A stretch of DNA of 64,000 bases, from assembly GCF_900187025.1 (NCBI RefSeq), contig NZ_LT906478.1, positions 232,001 through 296,000 on the forward strand, written 5' to 3'. Positions 11,004 through 18,891 of the stretch are shown piece after piece. The DNA comes from Listeria ivanovii subsp. ivanovii (GTDB lineage Bacteria; Bacillota; Bacilli; Lactobacillales; Listeriaceae). The first letter of the stretch is position 1. Each line of letters begins with the position of its first letter. The translations under genes and the position numbers were made by a program. The notes under the pieces are model-generated. The model was not told the origin of the DNA, did not search any database, and saw nothing but the letters and a program-made list of their open reading frames with translations.

Positions 11004-11789
11004 GGCGATTTCGCAATGGATTCCATGTGAAATAAATATTTTTTTTGTGCAGAAGCAGGTCCGTGGTGCTTAATTGTGGTGTGGTTGTAAACTCATATTT
11101 TCTGCCAAGGAATTTATACTTACTCTTGCCAAATTGGTGAAAAGGGAGTAATTCTACTGCTTGGATATTAAGGGAGCTTAGTAATAGGGCAAATTGTTCT
11201 GAGTCAGCAAGAGAATCATTGTATCCAGGGATAATCGGTATTCGTAAGAGCATATCTTTATCTGAAAGACTTGCTAACTTAAGATTTTCAATTATTGGTT
11301 CTAACTTTACACCTGTTTTATCCCTGTGTTTTTCGCTGTTGTAATGTTTGATATCCATTATGAGTAGGTCAACGTTTTCTAATAATAACAGAAATTTTTC
11401 TTTGGAGGAGTATGCAGAAGTTTCACAAGCTGTGTGTATTCCATTTTCCTTGCACTTTTTTAGGAATTTAATGACAAAAGGTAACTGAGCTAAAACTTCG
11501 CCACCAGTTACAGTGACCCCGCCGCCTGATTCTGCGTAATAATCGATGTCTTTTAGGACTTCTGACATTATCTCGTCTACTGTAAGATAATCTCCAGTGA
11601 GTATATTCTTCTTTTTGATATTGTCCCACATCCATGCTGGTAAACGCTTTTGGGACTCGGGATTAGAACACCATGTACATTGTAAGGGGCAGCCTTTAAA
11701 AAAATGGTTGTTCTAATACCGGGACCATCATGAATACTAAAACGTTGAATGTTAAAGACACAGCCTTTTGTATCTACTATTTTAATCAC
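11001..11789 (-). pseudogene. Glycyl radical enzyme activase (radical SAM), two frameshifts
   Basis: When both shifts are repaired this is a GRE-activating enzyme of about 262 residues. The N-terminal frame has the activase signature SIHDGPGIRTT. The radical SAM cluster motif CPLQCTWC appears only in the -1 frame, after the point where the first frame runs into an unrelated tail. The central part includes VTVTGGE and LLRIPIIPGYND. A second shift lies in an A8 run (11039-11046): removing one A restores the usual end KIFISHGIHCEIA and a stop at 11001. The first break coincides with U UUU UUA in the zero frame (11697-11703). Mutation, sequencing error or recoding are possible; decay is most likely because the partner GRE is also broken. 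A canonical intact activase would donate the radical to the GRE at 13.0-15.3 kb. Confidence 0.85.
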
Positions 11790-11853
11790 GCCTTTCTATG
11801 TGTATTTATAACTTAAACTAAGTATAACTGTAAAATTTAATAAAATAAAGTTC

Positions 11854-11883
11854 AAAATGACTTAATTTGATTTAAAATGATTT
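11854..11883. repeat. Three 10-bp phased direct repeats, left set
   Basis: Units begin at 11854 (AAAATGACT), 11864 (AATTTGATT) and 11874 (AAAATGATT), each with a following T, one helical turn apart. They lie in the 464-base divergent region between the activase and the epimerase. They resemble operator repeats of DeoR-type regulators (inference). Confidence 0.65.
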
Positions 11884-12051
11884 ATTTGGGTAATAATTAA
11901 GTTTTTTGAATGGTGAGGGTTAGTTTGAAAATTGATAAATCCTTATTAAATATGGCTTTTTGTAAAATATTACTTATTTTAAATTCTTTTTCAAATAAAT
12001 TATAGTTAGTTATTTGAAGCAAGGACATCCGTTTTTTGGATTTTTTGACAC

Positions 12052-12081
12052 AGAATGATTTAAAATGACTAAAAAAGACTT
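12052..12081. repeat. Three 10-bp phased direct repeats, right set
   Basis: Units begin at 12052 (AGAATGATT), 12062 (AAAATGACT) and 12072 (AAAAAGACT), again at a 10-base period with the same consensus as the left set. They abut the -35 of the epimerase promoter. Confidence 0.65.
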
Positions 12082-12109
12082 GAAAAGGTTTTTTCGAAGG
12101 TGATATACT
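12080..12109 (+). promoter_or_regulatory. Promoter of the epimerase-GRE-PTS operon
   Basis: TTGAAA (12080) and TATACT (12104) have an 18-bp spacer. The -35 overlaps the last phased repeat. The expected leader to the epimerase start is about 140 bases; no riboswitch was recognised in it. Confidence 0.65.
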
Positions 12110-12253
12110 GAACAAGAAATGTGAAAGGGTATTCATAATTCGTTTTAATCATATTAACACGCGTTTTTTGAGTTAAGAATGTAAGGTTATATTCGCTTGG
12201 ATTTAGTGAAAAATGAAATTCATTAAGAAAAATTACTCAAAGGAGAGAAACGT

Positions 12254-13003
12254 ATGAAAACAAGTAATCAAAAAAATAAAGCTTTATTAGAATCGTTGAA
12301 AGGTGGTTTGGTTGTTTCTTGTCAAACGCAAAAGGATGAACCAATTTATACGGATGATATGGTAGTGAAAATGGCTGAGTCAGCTAAGTGGGCTGGCGCA
12401 GTAGGTATTAGAGCAAACTCGCCTGAACAAATTCGGTTAATTAAAGAAAAAGTAGATTTGCCGATTATTGGTCTTTGGAAAATTTGGAATGATGATACGG
12501 ATGTTTTTATTACTCCGACATTACAATCGTGTAAAGACATCTGGGAGGCTGGAGCGGATATTATCGCTTTAGACTGCACTGGTCAAATAACTCATGAAGG
12601 GACCGTTGCTTGGGATTTGCTACCGATAGTGAAGCGTGAAATTCCAGATGCACCAATTTTTGCAGATATATCGAATTATGATGAGGCGAGACGAGCGATT
12701 GATAATGGGGCAGATATCGTTGCACCAACTTTGTATGGATACACAAAAGAAACAAAACATATTGAAGAACCGGATTTTAGAGAATTTGCCCGAATGTGCC
12801 GCGATTTTAAAGATGAGGCCTATGTAATGATGGAAGGACACATCTATTCGCCGGAAGATGCAATGAAAGTATTATATCTAGGGGCACACTCAGTAGTTGT
12901 AGGGAGTGCGATTACTAGACCTCACTATATTGCTAAAAGATTTGTTGATTTGTTGGGAGGTTATCAAGACAATTGGCGAGATGCTGAAAGGAGTAAACAT
13001 TAG
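12254..13003 (+). CDS. NanE-like N-acylmannosamine-6-phosphate 2-epimerase
   Basis: This 249-residue TIM-barrel protein matches NanE, with GLVVSCQ near residue 16, AVGIRAN near residue 50, ITPTLQS, IALDCTG and the C-terminal phosphate-binding VVGSAITRP. NanE interconverts ManNAc-6-phosphate and GlcNAc-6-phosphate at C2. No nanA lyase, nanK kinase or nagA/nagB gene is nearby. Instead it lies two bases upstream of a GRE gene and in one transcription unit with a mannose-class PTS. Its real substrate may therefore be a different 2-substituted hexose-6-phosphate (inference). The ribosome site AAAGGAGAG is strong and the frame is intact. Confidence 0.82.
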   Translation: MKTSNQKNKALLESLKGGLVVSCQTQKDEPIYTDDMVVKMAESAKWAGAVGIRANSPEQIRLIKEKVDLPIIGLWKIWNDDTDVFITPTLQSCKDIWEAGADIIALDCTGQITHEGTVAWDLLPIVKREIPDAPIFADISNYDEARRAIDNGADIVAPTLYGYTKETKHIEEPDFREFARMCRDFKDEAYVMMEGHIYSPEDAMKVLYLGAHSVVVGSAITRPHYIAKRFVDLLGGYQDNWRDAERSKH

Positions 13004-13004
13004 G

Positions 13005-15287
13005 ATGAAAAAAACAAATATTGTCGGTGCTCAAAATGTAGAAGTAAGTATCAAGCTACCAAGTGAAAAAACGCCGCAAGAACAACTAGCGATAATGGAA
13101 GAATATACTCGTGTTCACAAAGAGTCAAAAGGTCTTTCCAAAGAAAAACGAGAAATTAATTGCCTTAAAGTTATTTATCCGACGTTGTTTCGGAGTATTG
13201 AAGAGCAGGACTTATTAGCGGGACGTTTGGATTTTTTGCCAATTGGTTTTGGTTGTGTTACTTCTCTTGGTGGAGTAGGACATTATTGTGTGTTTGATAA
13301 GCTGTTGAAATTTCGTGAAGAGCTTTCTTTGGTTGAAGATCAAAAACGCGTTGATGAGATGTATTCATACTGGGAAGAGAATGATGTCAAAGCGCTTTAT
13401 TGTAAAGATGTACTAACGGAAGATACAGTAGGCCGTTTTATTGATTGCGATTTCCCTCTGATGGCGACAGCTAGACTAAGTGGGATGATGCTTGATTATC
13501 CTAAGCTTTTAGATAATGGCATTGAAGGTTTGAAAACACTAATAAAAGAAAAACAAGTTGTATTGGGTGATAACGAATTTTTTACCGCATCCATTGAATC
13601 GTTGGAACTTTATCAACAGGTCGTAGATTTTGAAAGGGAATTAGTTCAAAAGGCAATGCTTCAAGTTTCACCAGAACGTCGAAAACAATTAGAAATGATG
13701 GATAATGATTTAGAAGTTGTTCGTAGTCAAAAACCTAGAACCTTTCATCAAGCGTTACAAATGGTCTAGCTATATGCTTTGCTTGCTGGATGTATAAACT
13801 ACGGTAGATTAGACGATTATCTTGGACCATATTTGAAAAACGACTTAGATAATGGTGTTATTACTGAAGAAGATGCATTTGATTATCTGAAATCTCTTTG
13901 GAATTTAATTGAAAATCGGAGAACTACAGTTAATGGCCGAATTATTGTGGGGGGATATGGAAGGAAACACCCGGAAGCGGCAGATATTTTTGCGAAAATT
14001 GCGATGAAAGTAACGCAAAAATGTAATTATGTAGAGCCGCAATTTACGTTAAGGTTCAATAAGGAAACATCAGAAGAAATCATGGATATGGCATATGACT
14101 GTATTGGCAGTGGCGCAACATACCCTACACTTTATAATGATGAGGTGAACGTGCCAGCTGTTATGTATGCAATGCGAGTGGATCGAGAAGCAGCAGAGCA
14201 ATATGTGCCGTTCGGATGTGGAGAATTTGTAATTCAAGGACAGAGTGTAGGTACCCCGAATACTTTGCTTAATCTAGTGAAGCTGTTGAATATCACATTG
14301 AATAACGGGATAGACCCGATAGATGGTGTGAAAAAGTCTGGTCCTGTTCAAATAAAAGATAATAGTGAGTTTCATACTTTTGATGATTTGTATAATAATT
14401 ATAAAGAATTACTAGATTACTATTTTGATCTCTCGGTGGATGCGCAATATTATAGTTATGAACTTATGAATCAAGAAGTTTCATTTCTGTTTGCTAGTAT
14501 TCTGATGGATGATTGTATTAGTAAAGGGAGCGCTATTCTAGATGGAGGTATTAGGTATCTTGGTGGAACGAATGAAACTTACGGAAATATAAATACAAGT
14601 GATACCCTTACAGCGATTAAAAGCTTGGTTTATGAGCAGCGGAAATATACTTTAGCTGAATTAAATGAAGCGGCACTTAAGGATTTTGCGGGGTATGAGA
14701 AAATACGTGAGGATTTGTGGAGTCAAGGTAAATATGGTAATGACCTTAAAGATGTCGATGAATTAGCCAATGATTTTTATGAATATGTCGCAAAAGGGAT
14801 TAGAGATAGAGGTATTGAGAAAGGAATGGATTATTATCTAATTGTTATTAGTAATAATCAAACAAATACGGAATGGGGACGAAGAACTTCTGCTTCTTTA
14901 GATGGACGTTATTCGGGAAGGTTTATGAATCCAGCTAATAATCCTCAAGGTGGGGCTGCTACGAGCGGACCAACAGCTGTATTGAATTCACTGTCTACCT
15001 TTGATGCTAAGTATCATGGAGGGGCAGTTCAAAATATTAAATTTACCCCTAATATGTTTAATAAAAATAGACAGCAAATTAAATATTTATTTAACACTTA
15101 CTTCAAAAGAGGTGGTTGTCATTTAATGGTGACAATTGTTGATCATGGGGGTTTGGAAGATGCGCAAAAACATCCAGAGAAATATCCTAATTTAATAGTG
15201 AGAGTCAGCGGTTTTAGCGCAGTGTTTGTTAACTTGGATAAAGATGTTCAAGATGAGTTGCTTAGTCGAACGTTATATGATGAATAG
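13005..15287 (+). pseudogene. Glycyl radical enzyme (eliminase type) interrupted by an in-frame amber codon
   Basis: Ignoring one TAG (13767-13769, codon 255), the frame encodes a 760-residue GRE. The C-terminal glycyl radical motif RVSGFSA places the radical glycine near residue 736. The thiyl cysteine is in PFGCGE (Cys405). The C-x-E arrangement is that of dehydratase/lyase-type GREs and differs from the Cys-Cys pair of pyruvate formate-lyase. The interrupted site reads QMV-stop-LYALLAG where relatives have a tryptophan, so TGG to TAG is the simplest change. As it stands, translation would yield 254 residues without an active site. Codon structure downstream remains good, so the lesion appears recent. 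The substrate is unknown; the PTS context suggests a phosphorylated sugar or polyol. Confidence 0.88.
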
Positions 15288-15304
15288 ATAACTTTAACAA
15301 AAAA

Positions 15305-15318
15305 TGAAAGCGCTATAA
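15305..15318 (+). promoter_or_regulatory. cre-like site and possible internal promoter before the PTS genes
   Basis: TGAAAGCGCTATAA matches the CcpA cre consensus TGWAARCGNTWNCW at 13 of 14 positions and includes the AGCGCT core. It overlaps a TATAAT-like element in the gap between the GRE and PTS IIB. Catabolite repression is inferred. Confidence 0.6.
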
Positions 15319-15341
15319 TTTCAACATCAGGAGGAAAAGAA

Positions 15342-15797
15342 ATGTTTATTAGAGTAGATGACAGATTAGTACACGGGCAAGTAGTTACGGCGTGGATTAA
15401 ACAACTTAACGCCAAAAAGATTTTTGTTGTAGATGATTTAGCAGCTAGTAACCCAATTATTTCAAAAGCACTAATTATGGCGACCCCGAAACATGTGGAA
15501 TTAGTTATTAAAAGTGTAGAAGATGCAAAAACGAGTATTTCTGAATTAAATGAAGAGCAAACGATGCTTATTACAAAAGCTCCAGTAAATGTTAATGCTT
15601 TAATTGAAGCGAATGATAGCTTTAATTGGACGATAAACGTTGGAAATATTGGGATGGCTAAAGGGCGCGAAAAATTTGCGCAAACGGTACATTTAGATGA
15701 GGAAAATCTTGCGGCAATTAATAACTTAAAAACAAAGAATAATGTCGAAATATTTATGCAAACTGTACCAGGACAATCGATAAATAAATTTGACTAA
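15342..15797 (+). CDS. PTS mannose-family IIB component
   Basis: The 151-residue protein has the mannose-family IIB N-terminus FIRVDDRLVHGQV, in which the histidine near residue 11 is the expected phosphorylation site. It would accept phosphate from IIA and pass it to sugar moving through the IIC-IID channel. The AGGAGG ribosome site lies upstream, and IIC follows 18 bases later. It is intact, unlike the upstream radical enzyme. Confidence 0.92.
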   Translation: MFIRVDDRLVHGQVVTAWIKQLNAKKIFVVDDLAASNPIISKALIMATPKHVELVIKSVEDAKTSISELNEEQTMLITKAPVNVNALIEANDSFNWTINVGNIGMAKGREKFAQTVHLDEENLAAINNLKTKNNVEIFMQTVPGQSINKFD

Positions 15798-15815
15798 GCA
15801 TCTAGGAGGAAAACT

Positions 15816-16586
15816 ATGACGTTAATACAAGCAATTTTAATAGCCTTATTTGCATATTTAGGATGGATTGCCAGTCCGTGGTTAGGTGGACAAGGTATTT
15901 CATATCATGTTTTTGGAAAACCACTTGTTGCGGGACTGATAGTTGGTATCATAATGGGGGATGTAACTAATGGTGTAATAATTGGGGCGACTATCAATGC
16001 TTTATATGTTGGTGCAGTTACTCCTGGTGGGGCGATGTCATCAGATATCACTTTTGCTGGGTATGTAGGGACAGCATTAGCGTTATCTACTGGTGTTACC
16101 GCAGATATGGCAGTATCTATAGCAGTTCCGTTAGGGCTGATAGGGACATTTGTGTGGCAATTATTCGCAACTATTAATTCTGTGTTAGTTCATAAAACAG
16201 ATGAATACGCTGCGCAAGGTAATGTGGCAAAACTGACATTTATGACAATAGGTTTGCCTCAAATAATTGCATTTGTTTTAAGATTCTTCCCGGCGTTTTT
16301 AGTACTTTATTTTGGGGCTTCAGCTGCTTCAGAAATTGTTCAATATATTCCAGATTGGTTAACTAATATTATTACTGTAATTGGTGGTATGTTACCAGCG
16401 TTAGGTATGGCTGTTCTTCTTAAGATGTTATTAACTACAAGATCTTTGATGGGATATTTTATTGTTGGTTTTATAGCGGTAACAGCATTAAAGCTTCCAA
16501 TTTTTACGATTGCAGTTATTGGAGCTGCCTTAGCAATGATTAGTTTCCTTAATAAACCAAAAGGAGAGTATGCAGATGTCGACTAA
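15816..16586 (+). CDS. PTS mannose-family IIC component
   Basis: This 256-residue hydrophobic protein has multiple membrane segments and family features such as LVAGLIVGIIMGDVTNG near residue 33 and AVTPGGAMSSDI. It forms the sugar channel together with IID. The end overlaps the IID start region, which indicates coupled translation. Length is normal for the family. The transported sugar cannot be read from the sequence. Confidence 0.92.
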   Translation: MTLIQAILIALFAYLGWIASPWLGGQGISYHVFGKPLVAGLIVGIIMGDVTNGVIIGATINALYVGAVTPGGAMSSDITFAGYVGTALALSTGVTADMAVSIAVPLGLIGTFVWQLFATINSVLVHKTDEYAAQGNVAKLTFMTIGLPQIIAFVLRFFPAFLVLYFGASAASEIVQYIPDWLTNIITVIGGMLPALGMAVLLKMLLTTRSLMGYFIVGFIAVTALKLPIFTIAVIGAALAMISFLNKPKGEYADVD

Positions 16587-17406
16587 AACAAAAGAAGTTG
16601 AGGTAACTAAAAGAGATATATATAAAGTTGGTCTTAGGTGGTTGATGTCTAATACATCTGCTTGGAATTGGGAGCGAATGCAAAATGTAGCATTTGCTTG
16701 GAGTATGGTCCCTGTTTTGAAAAAAGTGACCGATGGAAGTAAGGAAGAAATGGGTGAAGCTTTAACCAGACATATGAACTTTTTTAATACAGAGCCAACG
16801 ATTGGAGCGCCGCTGGTAGGATCTGTTGCGGCTATGGAAGTTTCGAAAGCAAATGGAGAAGATATTCCAGATGATGTCTTTAATGCAATTAAATCTGGGC
16901 TAATGGGACCAATGGCGGCTTTAGGAGATTCCCTTTTTGCGAGTACAGGGAATGCCTTATTGTTGAGCTTTGGAATGGGGTTAGCGTTAGATGGTAATGT
17001 TTTAGGACCGATTATTTTTTTAGTCGGTTGGACGGCAATCACACTTGGTTTTTCTATGTGGGGCGTTCAATTTGGTTTCCGTGAAGGAATGAAAATTATG
17101 GATTCAGCTATTTTTTCTTCTGCTATGATCCAAAAAGTAACAGCCTTCTTATCTATTTTAGGTTTAACGGTTGTTGGCGGATTATCGGCCCAGTTCGTTT
17201 CTCTATCAACATCTATCTCGTGGACTAGTGGAGAAAGTACGACGAAACTTCAAGAAATACTAGATGGTTTGATGCCGGGATTATTACCTTTTATATTGGT
17301 TTTGGTTGTTTGGTATTTACATGATAAGAAAAGTGTTTCTGTGATGAAATTATTAGTTATCCTAATTGGTGTAGGAACAATGGGATCACTTTTACACATA
17401 TTTTAA
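16576..17406 (+). CDS. PTS mannose-family IID component
   Basis: This is a IID subunit of about 276 residues. It has the family motif WNWERMQNVAFAW near residue 33, a PTIGAPLVGSVAAME segment, the GLMGPMAALGDSL loop, and membrane helices at the C-terminus. An alternative ATG at 16570 lies only 5 bases after AAAGGAG; 16576 has more usual spacing. The gene overlaps the IIC 3' end by 11 bases. The subunit is complete, so the transporter may remain functional even though the radical pathway genes are broken. Confidence 0.92.
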   Translation: MSTKTKEVEVTKRDIYKVGLRWLMSNTSAWNWERMQNVAFAWSMVPVLKKVTDGSKEEMGEALTRHMNFFNTEPTIGAPLVGSVAAMEVSKANGEDIPDDVFNAIKSGLMGPMAALGDSLFASTGNALLLSFGMGLALDGNVLGPIIFLVGWTAITLGFSMWGVQFGFREGMKIMDSAIFSSAMIQKVTAFLSILGLTVVGGLSAQFVSLSTSISWTSGESTTKLQEILDGLMPGLLPFILVLVVWYLHDKKSVSVMKLLVILIGVGTMGSLLHIF

Positions 17407-17418
17407 TGGAGGTTTTGT

Positions 17419-17835
17419 ATGGAGAATAACATGAGTAACATCATAGTGATGACGCATGGTGAGTTTGCGGAAGGTATTGTTAAATCCGCAGAAATGATAA
17501 TTGGCGAGCAAAAAAATTTGAAATCTGTCACATTTCACCCGGAGATGTGTTTGGATAGTTTGGTTTTAGAATTTAAAACTAAAATTAAAGAGTTTAATAA
17601 TGATTACCCGTGCTTGATTTTTGTGGATTTATTTGGAGGATCACCATCCAACGCAGTGGCGATACTTTTAGCAGAAAAATACGATATTCAAGCAATTGCC
17701 GGAGTTAATTTACCAATGCTTCTAGAGGTTTTGGGAGGAAGGACGATTTTTCCGATTGATATTTTAGTCAAACAGGCTGAAATGGCAGGAACAGAAGGTG
17801 TAGTAAACATTGTTAAACGTTTTTTAGAAGATTAA
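17419..17835 (+). CDS. PTS mannose-family IIA component
   Basis: The 138-residue IIA domain has the phosphorylated histidine in the N-terminal MTHGEFAEG motif (near residue 13) and the DLFGGSPSN segment typical of the family. It is a single-domain IIA rather than a IIAB fusion. It ends the cluster and is followed by a terminator. The gene order epimerase-GRE-IIB-IIC-IID-IIA suggests one operon. Confidence 0.92.
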   Translation: MENNMSNIIVMTHGEFAEGIVKSAEMIIGEQKNLKSVTFHPEMCLDSLVLEFKTKIKEFNNDYPCLIFVDLFGGSPSNAVAILLAEKYDIQAIAGVNLPMLLEVLGGRTIFPIDILVKQAEMAGTEGVVNIVKRFLED

Positions 17836-17880
17836 ATATCGCTTTTCATAGAAGTAAGTTTTTGGTATCTAAAAAATAAT

Positions 17881-17915
17881 GATGGCGCTTCGTTCGCGAG
17901 GCGCTTTGTTATTTT
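17881..17915 (+). terminator. Terminator after PTS IIA
   Basis: GCGCTTCG (17885) pairs with CGAGGCGC (17897) around a TTCG loop and is followed by a T-rich stretch. It marks the right border of the accessory cluster. Confidence 0.75.
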
Positions 17916-17927
17916 AATATATTTCAG

Positions 17928-17955
17928 TTGCAAGGATTTTTATTGCTGTTATAAT
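17928..17955 (+). promoter_or_regulatory. Promoter of the cysE-cysS operon
   Basis: TTGCAA (17928) and TATAAT (17950) are separated by 16 bp, immediately upstream of the T-box leader. Confidence 0.7.
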
Positions 17956-17961
17956 AGAACT

Positions 17962-18216
17962 AAATATATGGAAAAAGTGCTGATAGGAAGAAGTACGGAA
18001 TTTTAAGCTTGTAGAGAGAGTCGCCATGGCTGGGAGCGACTTAGCTGAACGCTCCCGAAATGCCTCCTTGAATTCTGGTGGGAATTTTAGTATCACCAGA
18101 CGAAATGTGGGTCGTTACCCCCGCCCCTAGAGTTGGAGTATCTGCCAGAAATTTGGCAGAACTCAAGTCAGAGTGGAACCGCGCAAAGCGTCTCTGTAGT
18201 AGAGGGGCTTTTTTTG
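17962..18216 (+). ncRNA. T-box leader (cysteine specific) upstream of cysE
   Basis: The invariant T-box sequence AGAGTGGAACCGCG is at 18170-18183 and is followed by a terminator hairpin with a T7 run. A long stem I precedes it, with TGC (18061-18063, Cys codon) in a position consistent with the specifier. Uncharged tRNA-Cys would stabilise the antiterminator and switch on cysE and cysS. The same leader location is known from Bacillus, where cysE follows gltX. Confidence 0.9.
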
Positions 18217-18270
18217 TTGTTTTTTAAGGCTAATGAAAAAACGTACTAACTTGAATAAGGAGGCAACAAA

Positions 18271-18885
18271 ATGCCAACTCGCTTAAAAGAAGATATTGCA
18301 ACAATTATAAAAAATGATCCTGCAACAAAGAGTTTTTTTGATGCTTTTTTAACTAATCCTGGACTTCACGCGCTTTGGTGGCACCGGGTGGCGAACTTTT
18401 TTTATCGTCATAAAATGGTTTTATTTGCTAAAGTGTTATCGCAAGTGGCGCGTTTTTTAACTAATATAGAGATTCACCCAGGAGCAACGATAGGTAGGCG
18501 TCTCTTTATTGACCATGGTGCGGGAATTGTTATTGGAGAAACAGCGGAAATTGGTGATGATGTAACGATATTTCATGGAGTCACACTTGGGGGGACAGGG
18601 AAAGATTGCGGAAAACGTCATCCAACAGTTGGTGATGGCTCACTAGTTTCAGCTGGAGCAAAAGTACTTGGACCAGTCGAAATTGGAGCAGGTTCGCGAA
18701 TTGGAGCGGGAGCAGTGGTTTTAAAAGATGTTCCACCGGGCGCAACAGTTGTCGGGATTCCAGCTAAAGTAGTTCGGCTTAATGGACGGACAGTAGGCCA
18801 CGCGGTTCCAAAGATGGATGAACTTAATTTACGAATTGCTGAATTAGAAAATATAGTAGAAAAACTTTTGAAGGAAAAGGAGTAG
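18271..18885 (+). CDS. cysE: Serine O-acetyltransferase
   Basis: The 204-residue enzyme has left-handed beta-helix hexapeptide repeats beginning HPGATIG near residue 70 and the catalytic region [12 protein letters not shown]. It acetylates serine, the first step of cysteine synthesis. The short N-terminal domain is typical of Firmicute SATs. The gene lies behind a cysteine T-box and 6 bases before cysS, which links cysteine supply to tRNA-Cys charging. AAGGAGG precedes the ATG. Confidence 0.96.
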   Translation: MPTRLKEDIATIIKNDPATKSFFDAFLTNPGLHALWWHRVANFFYRHKMVLFAKVLSQVARFLTNIEIHPGATIGRRLFIDHGAGIVIGETAEIGDDVTIFHGVTLGGTGKDCGKRHPTVGDGSLVSAGAKVLGPVEIGAGSRIGAGAVVLKDVPPGATVVGIPAKVVRLNGRTVGHAVPKMDELNLRIAELENIVEKLLKEKE

Positions 18886-18891
18886 ATTGGA

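Noticed and set aside
11001-15287. Sequencing error as the sole explanation for the GRE and activase lesions
   Set aside because: It cannot be excluded for the two homopolymer sites, but the amber codon is a substitution outside a homopolymer and all neighbouring core genes are intact. Decay is the better single explanation.
16530-17042. 170-codon antisense frame opposite PTS IID
   Set aside because: It mirrors a well-supported PTS gene and has no start signals; it is a shadow frame.
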